Of a stretch of DNA of 12,470 nt, positions 1-7,212 are shown piece by piece. The translations under genes and the position numbers were made by a program. The notes beneath the pieces are model-generated. The model saw only the letters and a list, made by a program, of their open reading frames with translations. It made no database searches and was not told the origin of the DNA. Positions within the stretch are counted from its first letter, which is position 1. Each line of letters begins with the position of its first letter. Origin of the DNA: JABSQH01 sp039194665 (lineage in GTDB: Bacteria > Actinomycetota > Acidimicrobiia > Acidimicrobiales > Ilumatobacteraceae); NCBI GenBank assembly GCA_039194665.1, contig JBCCVW010000136.1, positions 1 through 12,470 of the forward strand. The letters run 5' to 3'.

Positions 1-758
1 CCCAAGTTGGCCATCCAGTCGGCGGTGCCGAGATCGTCGTGCACCACGGCCCACAGTGCGTCGAACCCACCGATCATGACGTACACCGCTGCCCCGAGGA
101 GGACGGCGCCAGCAAACGGCTTGATGCGCAGCAGGTCGAGTGCCAGCCGGGCTGGGGCATCGGTCGTGACCTCTTCCTCAACGGAGAAACGGGCCACCAC
201 TGTCATCAAGATCGCCGTTGCTCCGGCGACGACAAAAAACGGCGCCGGAATGCCGAATGGGCCGACGAGCACCGCCGAGATCGCTGGACCCATCGCAAAG
301 CCGAAGACTTCGGCAGAGAGCAGGCGGCCGAGGTTGCGGCCGAGGTTCGCAGGGTCGGCGAGGATCACCATGCGGCGCACCGCGGGGACCGCTGCGCCGA
401 TCCCGACACCGGAGATGCAGCGACCGATGAGGATCGGGGTGAGCGAGGTGCCGATGGCCATCAACAACAGGCCGGCCACCCCGATTGCTGTACCGGCGAG
501 CGCCACCGTGCGCGCATGGCCGCGGTCGGCCCACGGAGCGATGAACAACTGTGCGATGAACGCCGTGATGAACCCGAGGCCGATCACCACACCGATCGCG
601 GTCTCGCTGATGCCGTACTCGTCGCGGTAGTCGTCGACGATCGTAAACAGCACGCCGTAGCCGGCGGCGAGACACATCAGCAGTGCGCCGAAGCCGGCCA
701 ACGCCAGCCCCGACATGCCGGGCGCGGCGCGCTCGTCGACGGTGTCGGTGGTGGCCAT
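1..758 (-). CDS. MFS transporter, C-terminal part cut off by window edge
   Basis: An integral membrane transporter of the major facilitator superfamily. The ATG at 758-756 opens a frame of 252 codons that runs off the left edge without a stop, so only about the N-terminal six-helix bundle plus the start of the second half is present. Hydrophobic segments alternate with short loops at roughly residues 15-40, 52-75, 84-105, 107-128, 148-168 and 172-190, and a further one begins near 214. Residues 76-83 (WADRGHAR) match the MFS motif A loop between helices 2 and 3, and the Gly-rich GVGIGAAVPAVRR stretch fits helix 4. A charged loop (EEEVTTD, 194-200) fits the central cytoplasmic loop. The substrate cannot be told. 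The gene lies 61 bp downstream of glgP on the same strand but has its own TANNNT box, so it may be transcribed alone. The family call is firm; drug or sugar specificity is unknown. Confidence 0.88.
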   Translation of the reverse strand, partial: MATTDTVDERAAPGMSGLALAGFGALLMCLAAGYGVLFTIVDDYRDEYGISETAIGVVIGLGFITAFIAQLFIAPWADRGHARTVALAGTAIGVAGLLLMAIGTSLTPILIGRCISGVGIGAAVPAVRRMVILADPANLGRNLGRLLSAEVFGFAMGPAISAVLVGPFGIPAPFFVVAGATAILMTVVARFSVEEEVTTDAPARLALDLLRIKPFAGAVLLGAAVYVMIGGFDALWAVVHDDLGTADWMANL

Positions 759-765
759 CGGCGCC

Positions 766-771
766 ACGCTA
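766..771 (-). promoter_or_regulatory. Putative leaderless promoter -10 box of the MFS gene
   Basis: Read on the minus strand the hexamer is TAGCGT (TANNNT), followed by exactly 7 nt and then the ATG at 758. No Shine-Dalgarno sequence is visible. In actinobacteria this geometry places transcription start on or next to the start codon. No convincing -35 box is seen. This is inferred from pattern only. Confidence 0.45.
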
Positions 772-819
772 CCGATCGCCCGTCGTCGGTCGATCAGCGG
801 ATTGTGTGACGTGGATTGC

Positions 820-3306
820 TCAGCCGGTGGCGACCAGGCCGGTCTCGTACACGCTGGTCAGCGCCGGGTGTGTCGGGAGGGCGCGCACCGACACACCCCA
901 CGGTCCCGACCCATCGGGCACGAACTCGCCGCGGTACGCGCCGTCGTCGCCGCGGGTCAGTTCGACAACGTCGATCGCCCGCTCGTCGAATGCGCCATCG
1001 GCGCTCAGCGGCCCGTGCACGGCCTGCACGAGCAGATCGTCGGGCGCGAGAGCGCCGCTGTCGACCGAGGCCACGATCGGTCGCGCCGACCCCGCACTGC
1101 CGTCGCCCATGGCCGACTCGTCGACCGACACGCGCACCACCACTGAGTCCCAGCCGCTGGCGACTCGCGCCTTCCACGCGGCGAGATCGATCGACGCCGC
1201 GCCATCGTCTGCGGTACGCACCAGTGCCGACGAGGCCGCCGGCTCGTACAACGAGGTGACGTAGTCGCGCACCATCCGGCTGGCGGTGACCCGCCACCCG
1301 AGCGTCGCCCAATTGGTGGTCACTCGGTCGATCCACCCGGTGGGCAGATCATCAGCGCGGTCGTAGAACAACGGCCGGATCTGATTCTCGATCACCTCGA
1401 ACGCCGCAGAGCTCTCACGATGATCACGGCGGCCGACGTCGCCGTCGTCGTCGAAGGTGGCGATGTCCCAGCCGTTGTCGCCGTTCGACATCTCGTCCCA
1501 CCATCCATCGCGAATCGAGCAGTTGAGCACACCGTTCAGCGCCGCCTTCATCCCGCTCGTGCCGCACGCCTCCATCGGGCGCCGAGGTGTGTTCAACCAC
1601 ACATCGCAGCCGTGGTACATCGTGCGGGCGATCCCAATGTCGTAGTCGGGTACGAACACGAACCGGTGACGCACGTCGGCTTCGCTGGCCAGCCGATCGA
1701 TCTCCTGGATCATCGACTTGCCCGGGTGGTCGGCCGGGTGGGCCTTGCCCGCGAACACGAACTGCACGGGCCGGTCGGCGTCGAGCAACAGCGCGCGGAG
1801 GCGGTCCATCTGCTGGAGCAGCAAGGTAGAGCGCTTGTAGGTGGCGAAACGGCGGGCGAATCCGATGGTCAATACGTCGGGGTCGAGAATGTCGTAGCCC
1901 ATTCGCTCGCGAACGAAGGCCACCAGCTCGGCCCGTCCGGCGCGGCGCACCTCCCACACTTCACGGCGGTCGAGATGGCGGACGCGATCCCACTCGTCCG
2001 GACCGGCGAGATGCCAATCATCGCCGATCATCTGGGTGAGTAACTCGTCGACCCGATCGCTCACCCAACTACGGGCATGAACGCCGTTGGTGACGTGGCC
2101 GATCGGTGTTTCGCTCGCCGGCAGGGCCGGCCACAACGGCCCGAACATCTCCCGCGACACCTCTCCGTGGAGCTTGGCCACGCCGTTGGCCCGTGCCGCG
2201 ACGCGCAATCCCATCACGGCCATGTTGAAGTTGCCGTCGCCCTCGTCGTCGCGCACCCCCAGCCGATACAGCGCGTCGAAGTCGACGCCACACTCTTCGG
2301 CGAAGCCTTCGAAGTAGCGGGCAAACAACTCGCGCGGGAAACGATCGATGCCGGCGGGCACGGGGGTGTGCGTGGTGAACACGCCCCCCGCGCGCGTCGC
2401 TTCCAGCGCCGCGTCGAACGCAAGGCCACGGCTCATCCACTCTCGAATCCGCTCGAGTCCCAAGAATCCCGCGTGACCTTCGTTGGTGTGGAACACCTGC
2501 GGGTGGATGTCGAGGGCGCGCAGCGCCCGCACCCCGCCGATCCCCAACACGATCTCCTGGCGAAGCCGGTGTTCCTCGTCGCCGCCGTAGAGACGGTTGG
2601 TGACGGCAACGGCCTCGGGCGGATTGCCCGCCACATTGGTGTCGAGCAGATACAGCGCGATCCGCCCGACGTCGGCTTGCCACACGCGCACCCTGGCAGC
2701 GACGCCGGCGAGATCGACCTGCACCTCGACGCCGGTGGGTCGGAGTCCGATCGCCCGCGGGTCGAGACGGTCGTTGCGCTCCCCTTGCCAGCCGTTGGCA
2801 TCGAGCACCTGGTGGAAATACCCCTCGCCGTAGAGCAACCCGACGCCGATCAGTGGGATACCGAGATCGGACGACGCTTTCAGGTGGTCGCCAGCGAGCA
2901 CGCCGAGCCCGCCGGAGTACTGGGGGACCGCCTCGGTGATGCCGAATTCGGGCGAGAAGTACGCCACGGAGTCGAGCTCGCTGCCCGACTCGGCGCGTCG
3001 CTCGTCGAACCACGCAGGGGCCTGCTCGGCGGTATCGAGCCTGGCGCGTGCGGCCGCCACCTCTCCGACGAAATCGGCGTCCGCCGCAAGCTGCTCCCAG
3101 CAGCCGGGAGACGTGCGCCGCACGAGATCGGCGGGGTGCTGCCCCGTGGAGCGCCAGGATGCACCGTCGATCGTGCCGTCGAGTCGGTCGAACAGCGTGG
3201 CCAGTCGGCGGTCCCATACCCAGTGAAGGTTCGTGGCCAGCCCGGCGAGCGCGGCCAGTGGTTCCGGAATCCGGCTGTGGACGGTGAAGGTGTGGACCGG
3301 CTGCAC
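820..3306 (-). CDS. glgP: Glycogen / alpha-glucan phosphorylase (GT35)
   Basis: A cytoplasmic PLP enzyme that releases glucose-1-phosphate from the non-reducing ends of alpha-1,4-glucan using phosphate. The protein is 828 aa, the usual size for the actinobacterial form. An N-terminal domain of the DUF3417 type covers about residues 10-120. The catalytic core includes QYSGGLGVLAGDHLKASSD (129-147), the phosphate-site motif GFARRFATYKR (482-492) and the PLP site CGTSGMKAALNG, with the cofactor lysine at K587. After about residue 705 follows a beta-rich C-terminal extension of the kind seen in this subfamily. The start is GTG at 3306; no ribosome site precedes it, but TAGCTT lies 7 nt upstream. 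The GT4 gene lies upstream on the same strand (104 bp gap), and glgB beyond it, so synthesis and breakdown of the same polymer are encoded together. No frameshift is seen. The maltodextrin phosphorylase subtype cannot be excluded. Confidence 0.95.
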   Translation of the reverse strand: MQPVHTFTVHSRIPEPLAALAGLATNLHWVWDRRLATLFDRLDGTIDGASWRSTGQHPADLVRRTSPGCWEQLAADADFVGEVAAARARLDTAEQAPAWFDERRAESGSELDSVAYFSPEFGITEAVPQYSGGLGVLAGDHLKASSDLGIPLIGVGLLYGEGYFHQVLDANGWQGERNDRLDPRAIGLRPTGVEVQVDLAGVAARVRVWQADVGRIALYLLDTNVAGNPPEAVAVTNRLYGGDEEHRLRQEIVLGIGGVRALRALDIHPQVFHTNEGHAGFLGLERIREWMSRGLAFDAALEATRAGGVFTTHTPVPAGIDRFPRELFARYFEGFAEECGVDFDALYRLGVRDDEGDGNFNMAVMGLRVAARANGVAKLHGEVSREMFGPLWPALPASETPIGHVTNGVHARSWVSDRVDELLTQMIGDDWHLAGPDEWDRVRHLDRREVWEVRRAGRAELVAFVRERMGYDILDPDVLTIGFARRFATYKRSTLLLQQMDRLRALLLDADRPVQFVFAGKAHPADHPGKSMIQEIDRLASEADVRHRFVFVPDYDIGIARTMYHGCDVWLNTPRRPMEACGTSGMKAALNGVLNCSIRDGWWDEMSNGDNGWDIATFDDDGDVGRRDHRESSAAFEVIENQIRPLFYDRADDLPTGWIDRVTTNWATLGWRVTASRMVRDYVTSLYEPAASSALVRTADDGAASIDLAAWKARVASGWDSVVVRVSVDESAMGDGSAGSARPIVASVDSGALAPDDLLVQAVHGPLSADGAFDERAIDVVELTRGDDGAYRGEFVPDGSGPWGVSVRALPTHPALTSVYETGLVATG

Positions 3307-3410
3307 CGAGCCGAAGCTACCGAGTGTCGCCAGCGCCCGCTCGCCGACCCGACAGATGACAATCGCGATCGCAGCTGCAAAGGCGACCGACGGATGTCAA
3401 TTGCCAGGTG
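3307..3410. other. Intergenic spacer between GT4 gene and glgP
   Basis: These 104 bp separate the GT4 stop codon from the glgP start. They hold the putative glgP -10 box (3314-3319) and two adjacent 8-bp palindromes, GCGATCGC (3364-3371) and GCAGCTGC (3371-3378). Most of a tandem pair of TTGACA hexamers (minus strand, 3395-3400 and 3409-3414) is also here; the second reaches into the GT4 stop codon. No hairpin followed by a T-run is visible. Confidence 0.5.
3314..3319 (-). promoter_or_regulatory. Putative leaderless promoter -10 box of glgP
   Basis: The minus-strand hexamer TAGCTT is followed by 7 nt and the GTG start of glgP at 3306. There is no Shine-Dalgarno sequence, and no clear -35 box 16-18 nt upstream. 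It is read as a leaderless TANNNT promoter by analogy with actinobacterial promoters. Confidence 0.45.
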
Positions 3411-4598
3411 TCAATCGGTGCCGCCGATGACGTTGCCGATGACTCGGTGGTACAGAGCCGATGTGGCGGCTGCCACATCGGGCCACGCGTGGCGTTCGGC
3501 GATCAACTTCGCCGCCGCGGTGCGCAGCGCTGTGGCCAGTGCGGGCGACTCGAGCACTGCAGCGATCTGTCGTGCGAGGTCGTCCGGATTTCCCGGCTCG
3601 AACGAGATCCCGGCGTCGGTGCCGTCGACCAGTTCCGCCAGCCCTCCGGTGTGGGCCACGATCAACGGCGCCCCGGCAGCCAACGCCTCGAGGGCGACGA
3701 TGCCGAACGGTTCGTACAGCGAGGGAACCACCACGCAAGCTGAGCGGTGAACGAGCGAGCGCAGGCGGCGATCGTCGAGGTAGCCGGGCAACTCGATGAT
3801 GTTGCTCACACCGTCGACGTCGATCTGTGTCTGCAGCTCGGGGAGGTAGCGACCGCGGCCGGCGATCACCGCACGAAGATCGGGATGGGTGCCGCGGAGT
3901 TGGCGCATCGCGCGAACGAGCACCTGAAAGCCCTTCTGATACTGCACCGAACCCCACGACATCACGAGCGGCTCGCGCTCGATCGGCGCTGATGCGCGCG
4001 GACCCTCGGGCGCCCACAATGCGGCATCGATGCCGTACGGGATCGTGCTGATCCGGTCAGGCGACAGCTCGAATGCGGACATCAGCTGATCGACCATCAG
4101 CTGCGTTGACGCAATGACGTGGTCGGCCTCGAACGCCAGCCACCATTCGATCGAGTCGACGTCGGTGGCCGTGCCGCGCGGGAGCCGGCCACCATGTCGC
4201 ATCCGCTCGATTCCGTGGAGGGACAGCAGAAACGGCACACCCGCCTGGCGGGCGATGGTGTCGGCGGCCCAGCCGACTCGCCAATCGTGGGCGTGCACGA
4301 TGTCGGGCTGCCACGCAGCACCGTCGTCGGTGGTCACGCCCGTCGCGGCCCGCACCAGCGCGTGGTTTCCGGCCGCGGTTCGGGCAACGACATCGGTGGT
4401 CGACAGGTACGGCAGGTCCACGACGGCCCGAACGACCCGTTCGCGGTCGGCCGGCGGACGCGTGCGTGCCGAGCCCACCGTGAGCACGACCACGTCGTGG
4501 CCTCCAGCGTTCAGGGCGCCCGCCAGACCAGCGACGTGTGCTGCCACACCACCCGATGATCGGGGCGGGTAGTCCCACGACAACAGCAGCACCCGCAC
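3411..4598 (-). CDS. GT4 glycosyltransferase, glycogen-synthase-like
   Basis: A GT-B fold glycosyltransferase of family GT4, resembling the GlgM/GlgA-type enzymes of actinobacterial glycogen loci, and likely to extend alpha-glucan or make its maltose-phosphate precursor from a sugar nucleotide. I choose the GTG at 4598 (395 aa) because the protein then begins VRVLLLSWDYPP, a typical first strand, and TACAGT lies 7 nt upstream. A longer frame from 4733 would overlap divergent glgB. Visible are the Gly-rich acceptor loop SSGGVAAHV (14-22), HAHDW (102-106), YQKGF (220-224) and the donor-binding E-x7-E in EPFGIVALE (E296, E304). Oddly, the position before QYQKG that normally reads G-R-L/V reads GSVQYQKG, with Ser217 where the phosphate-contacting Arg is expected. 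Context between glgP and glgB supports a glucan role. The exact donor and product cannot be assigned. Confidence 0.88.
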   Translation of the reverse strand: MRVLLLSWDYPPRSSGGVAAHVAGLAGALNAGGHDVVVLTVGSARTRPPADRERVVRAVVDLPYLSTTDVVARTAAGNHALVRAATGVTTDDGAAWQPDIVHAHDWRVGWAADTIARQAGVPFLLSLHGIERMRHGGRLPRGTATDVDSIEWWLAFEADHVIASTQLMVDQLMSAFELSPDRISTIPYGIDAALWAPEGPRASAPIEREPLVMSWGSVQYQKGFQVLVRAMRQLRGTHPDLRAVIAGRGRYLPELQTQIDVDGVSNIIELPGYLDDRRLRSLVHRSACVVVPSLYEPFGIVALEALAAGAPLIVAHTGGLAELVDGTDAGISFEPGNPDDLARQIAAVLESPALATALRTAAAKLIAERHAWPDVAAATSALYHRVIGNVIGGTD

Positions 4599-4605
4599 GC
4601 GCCGG

Positions 4606-4611
4606 ACTGTA
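4606..4611 (-). promoter_or_regulatory. Putative leaderless promoter -10 box of the GT4 gene
   Basis: On the minus strand TACAGT is followed by 7 nt and the GTG at 4598. This supports the chosen start, since no Shine-Dalgarno sequence is present. It faces the divergent glgB promoter inside the same 72-bp region. Confidence 0.45.
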
Positions 4612-4658
4612 GTGCCGAGACGCCGCCCGACCTCGGAACAGCCGCCCGGCGCGGTGAC

Positions 4659-4664
4659 TACCCT
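4659..4664 (+). promoter_or_regulatory. Putative leaderless promoter -10 box of glgB
   Basis: TACCCT is followed by 6 nt and the GTG start of glgB at 4671, so transcription would begin at or beside the start codon. A weak -35 candidate, GGAACA (4635-4640), lies 18 nt upstream. No ribosome binding site is visible. Confidence 0.45.
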
Positions 4665-4670
4665 GACGGC

Positions 4671-6629
4671 GTGTCCGCGAGTGGTGAGCGCATCGGTGAG
4701 CTCGACCTGCATCTGTTTGCCGAGGGGACGCATCGCCGGTTGTGGGAACTACTCGGCCCCCGATTGCTCATCGAATCGGACATGGGCGAACCATTGTCGA
4801 ATGGCGGCGACGTCGACGGCGTTCGTTTCACGGTGTGGGCTCCCGACGCCGCTGCGGTTGCGGTCGTCGGTGACTGGAACGGATGGGCGCCGGCCGACAT
4901 GCCTCCCGTCGAGGCCAACGGCACCACCGGGCTGTGGTCGGTGATCGCCCGCGATGCACGCCCCGGCCAGTGCTACAAGTATGAGATCGTCACCCGCGAG
5001 GGCCGCACTCTGCGCAAGGCGGATCCGCTCGCCCGGCAGACCGAACCGCCGCCGAGCGACGCCAGCGTGGTGCCTGCGCCGCCGTGTCACCGGTGGGGTG
5101 ATGCGGCATGGATGGCCCGCCGTGGGGCGACTCGCAAGGGCGTTGCACCGCTGCGCATCTACGAGGTGCACCTTGCGTCGTGGCGGCGCGACGCCCGCAC
5201 CTGGGATGAACTGGCGTCCGGCGTCGGCGAACATGTTGCTGCCCTTGGCTTCACCCATGTCGAGCTGCTGCCGGTCGCCGAGCACCCGTTCGGCGGGTCG
5301 TGGGGGTATCAGGTCACTGGCTACTACGCGCCGACGGCGCGCTTCGGCGATCCCGACGGCTTCCGTCGGTTCGTCGACGCGATGCATCAGCGCGATATCG
5401 GCGTGATCGTCGACTGGGTGCCGGCGCACTTTCCACGCGACGACTGGAGCCTCGGTCGTTTCGATGGCACGCCTGTCTATGAACATCCCGATCCACGGCT
5501 CGGTGAGCATCCCGACTGGGGTACCTACGTGTTCAACTACGGGCGGCGCGAGGTGCGCAACTTCCTCGTCGCCAACGCGTTGTACTGGCTCGACGAATTC
5601 CACGTCGACGGACTCCGTGTCGACGCAGTGGCGTCGATGCTGTACCTCGACTACTCGCGAGAGCCCGGTGAGTGGGTGCCCAATGCGGATGGCGGCAACC
5701 AGAACCTCGACGCGATCGCGCTGCTGCGGGAGACGACCTCCGTCGTCGGAGAGGAGTTTCCCGACGCGCTGACGATCGCTGAAGAGTCGACCGCGTTCCC
5801 TGGGGTGACGGCGCCCGTGAGCGAGGGCGGCCTGGGCTTCACCCACAAGTGGAACCTCGGCTGGATGCACGACTCGCTCGAGTACATGGCCCTCGATCCG
5901 GTGCATCGCAAGTTCCATCACAACAAGCTCACCTTCGCCTTGTTGTACGCCTACGACGAACGCTTCGTGTTGCCGCTGAGCCACGACGAAGTGGTGCACG
6001 GCAAGGGCAGCTTGCTGACCAAGATCGGCGGCGATGACTGGCAACGCTTCGCTGGGTTGCGGGCGCTCCTCGCATGGCAGTGGGCCATGCCCGGTGCGCC
6101 GTTGGTGTTCATGGGGACCGAGATGGCGCCGTGGCAGGAGTGGAATGCGTCCGCAGAGCTCCCGTGGCACCTGCTCGACCATGCCCCGCACCGGGGCGTA
6201 CGCGATCTGCTCGCGGTGCTCAACCGGGTGAGCGATGCGTGGCCGGCGCTGTGGCGCCGCGACGACGAGCCCGGCGGCTTTCAGTGGCTCGACGCCGATG
6301 ATGCCGCCGACAGCGTGTACGCCTTTGTGCGCTGGGACGAGGGCGGCGTCGGGGCGGTCGCCTGTCTTGCCAACTTCACTCCGGTACCCCGCCCGGGGTA
6401 TCGCATCGGTCTGCCCTGGGGCGGCGAGTGGGACACGGTGGTCGACACCGACGCATCGGCGTGGTGGGGGAGCGGCTACCGCAGCACCGGGCCCGACGTC
6501 GACACGCTCGACCGGCCGGCGACTGCGGTTGTCGCGGAAGCGACCCCGTGGCAGGGGATGGGCTCGTCAGCCATGCTCGATCTCGGGCCGATGTCGGTCG
6601 TGTGGCTCGCCGCCCGCAGTCCGGGCTGA
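4671..6629 (+). CDS. glgB: 1,4-alpha-glucan branching enzyme (GH13)
   Basis: A cytoplasmic enzyme that cuts an alpha-1,4 chain and rejoins it through alpha-1,6 bonds to make branches in glycogen. It has 652 aa, shorter than the E. coli protein (about 728) because the extra N-terminal N1 module is absent. An N-terminal segment LDLHLFAEGTHRRLWELLG (11-29) and a CBM48 domain (about 48-125, with VVGDWNGW) precede the GH13 barrel. Catalytic regions are intact: DWVPAHF (248-254), GLRVDAV with nucleophile D318, TIAEEST with acid/base E371, and LSHDEVVHGK with H438 and D439. The C-terminal all-beta domain contains NFTPVPRPGYRIG, as in other GlgB proteins. The GTG at 4671 is preferred because the conserved N-terminus follows closely and TACCCT sits 6 nt upstream. 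It is divergent from the GT4 gene, so synthesis genes could be co-controlled. No anomaly is seen. Confidence 0.96.
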   Translation: MSASGERIGELDLHLFAEGTHRRLWELLGPRLLIESDMGEPLSNGGDVDGVRFTVWAPDAAAVAVVGDWNGWAPADMPPVEANGTTGLWSVIARDARPGQCYKYEIVTREGRTLRKADPLARQTEPPPSDASVVPAPPCHRWGDAAWMARRGATRKGVAPLRIYEVHLASWRRDARTWDELASGVGEHVAALGFTHVELLPVAEHPFGGSWGYQVTGYYAPTARFGDPDGFRRFVDAMHQRDIGVIVDWVPAHFPRDDWSLGRFDGTPVYEHPDPRLGEHPDWGTYVFNYGRREVRNFLVANALYWLDEFHVDGLRVDAVASMLYLDYSREPGEWVPNADGGNQNLDAIALLRETTSVVGEEFPDALTIAEESTAFPGVTAPVSEGGLGFTHKWNLGWMHDSLEYMALDPVHRKFHHNKLTFALLYAYDERFVLPLSHDEVVHGKGSLLTKIGGDDWQRFAGLRALLAWQWAMPGAPLVFMGTEMAPWQEWNASAELPWHLLDHAPHRGVRDLLAVLNRVSDAWPALWRRDDEPGGFQWLDADDAADSVYAFVRWDEGGVGAVACLANFTPVPRPGYRIGLPWGGEWDTVVDTDASAWWGSGYRSTGPDVDTLDRPATAVVAEATPWQGMGSSAMLDLGPMSVVWLAARSPG

Positions 6630-6653
6630 CCGTCGTGGCGCTGCGCTCCCGCC

Positions 6654-6671
6654 GGCGTTACCAGCGACGCC
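6654..6671 (+). terminator. Weak hairpin after glgB
   Basis: GGCGT and ACGCC form a 5-bp stem around an 8-nt loop, 25 nt after the glgB stop. A T-rich patch (AATTTTCTCT) follows about 8 nt later rather than at once, so it is not a standard intrinsic terminator. It may end glgB transcription or be chance. Confidence 0.2.
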
Positions 6672-6729
6672 TACAAGAATTTTCTCTAGCGGTGCAACAC
6701 TCTTGTTCGTTCAATCGCCGTTGTCGGTG
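6672..6729 (+). promoter_or_regulatory. AT-rich leader likely holding the sigma-operon promoter
   Basis: The stretch from about 6672 to 6716, starting TACAAGAATTTTCTCTAG, is markedly richer in A/T than the surrounding DNA and lies directly upstream of the ECF sigma gene. A promoter for the three-gene unit is expected here, but I find no TANNNT at the leaderless distance, no good Shine-Dalgarno sequence and no ECF-type AAC/CGT pair at acceptable spacing. The exact promoter is therefore not assigned. Confidence 0.3.
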
Positions 6730-7212
6730 ATGGAGGAAGTGGGAACCACGGCCGGCCCGGCTGCCGAACAGGTCGAGGTGCTCGAGCGCCTCTACCGCGC
6801 GGAGTACACCGGCATGGTTCGTCTCGCGTTCACCCTCGTGGGCAGCAACGCCGAAGCCGAGGATCTCGTGCAAGACAGCTTCGTCGAGGTCTCTCGACGA
6901 ATCGACGAGATCCGCAAGCCCGGCGCCTACCTACGCACCGCAGTGGTCAGCCGATGCAAGTCGGCGCTGCGGCGGCGCAGGGTGATGGCAATGCACCTAC
7001 CCGAGCCGCCCGCCGGGTTAGCCAGCGACGCAGGTGAGCTGTGGGACGTGCTCGCCAGATTGCCGGAGGATCAACGCATCGCGGTGGTCCTTCGCTACTA
7101 CGGGGGCTACAAGGCGTCGGAGATCGCCAAGATCGTCGACATGCCTGGTGCAACCGTCCGGTCGCACCTCAAGCGAGGTCTGGCCGCACTTCGAAAGGAG
7201 CTGGACTCATGA
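6730..7212 (+). CDS. ECF-type RNA polymerase sigma factor
   Basis: A small sigma-70 family factor of 160 aa with only regions 2 and 4, as in extracytoplasmic-function factors. It resembles the actinobacterial SigE-like group. Region 2 spans about residues 18-84: LYRAEYTGMVRLAFTL, then AEAEDLVQDSFVEV for core binding, then YLRTAVVSRCKSALRRRR. Region 4 spans about 104-158, with LPEDQRIAVVLRYYGGY and the helix-turn-helix ASEIAKIVDMPGATVRSHLKRG (129-150) for -35 recognition. The start is uncertain by a few codons. ATG at 6730 is used, GTG at 6727 is directly in front, and neither has a clear ribosome site. The stop overlaps the next start (ATGA), so the two proteins are translationally coupled, as is usual for a sigma factor and its regulator. 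The promoters it serves are unknown; self-regulation would be typical. Confidence 0.93.
   Translation: MEEVGTTAGPAAEQVEVLERLYRAEYTGMVRLAFTLVGSNAEAEDLVQDSFVEVSRRIDEIRKPGAYLRTAVVSRCKSALRRRRVMAMHLPEPPAGLASDAGELWDVLARLPEDQRIAVVLRYYGGYKASEIAKIVDMPGATVRSHLKRGLAALRKELDS
7194..7200 (+). promoter_or_regulatory. Strong Shine-Dalgarno of the membrane propeller gene
   Basis: AAAGGAG inside the end of the sigma gene lies 8 nt before the ATG at 7209. It fixes the start of the downstream gene at the ATGA overlap and is the best ribosome binding site in the window. Confidence 0.8.

Noticed and set aside
3364..3378. Palindromes GCGATCGC and GCAGCTGC as a terminator or operator
   Set aside because: Each is self-complementary without a loop, and no T-run follows. 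Such octamers are common in GC-rich DNA.
2077..3750. A 557-codon open frame on the plus strand
   Set aside because: It lies antisense to glgP and the GT4 gene, whose catalytic motifs are intact. It has no recognisable domain and is typical of GC-rich shadow frames.
4599..4733. A 45-residue N-terminal extension of the GT4 protein
   Set aside because: It would overlap glgB and its promoter, and the conserved GT-B first strand starts at the GTG at 4598.
4749..6191. A 480-codon open frame on the minus strand
   Set aside because: It is antisense to glgB, which carries all four GH13 regions. The translated product is Arg/His/Val-rich and shows no domain.
6694..6723. ECF-type promoter (AAC ... CGTT) for sigma autoregulation
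   Set aside because: The AAC at 6696-6698 and CGTT at 6719-6722 are 20 nt apart, longer than the usual spacing of about 16-17 nt, so I do not call it.
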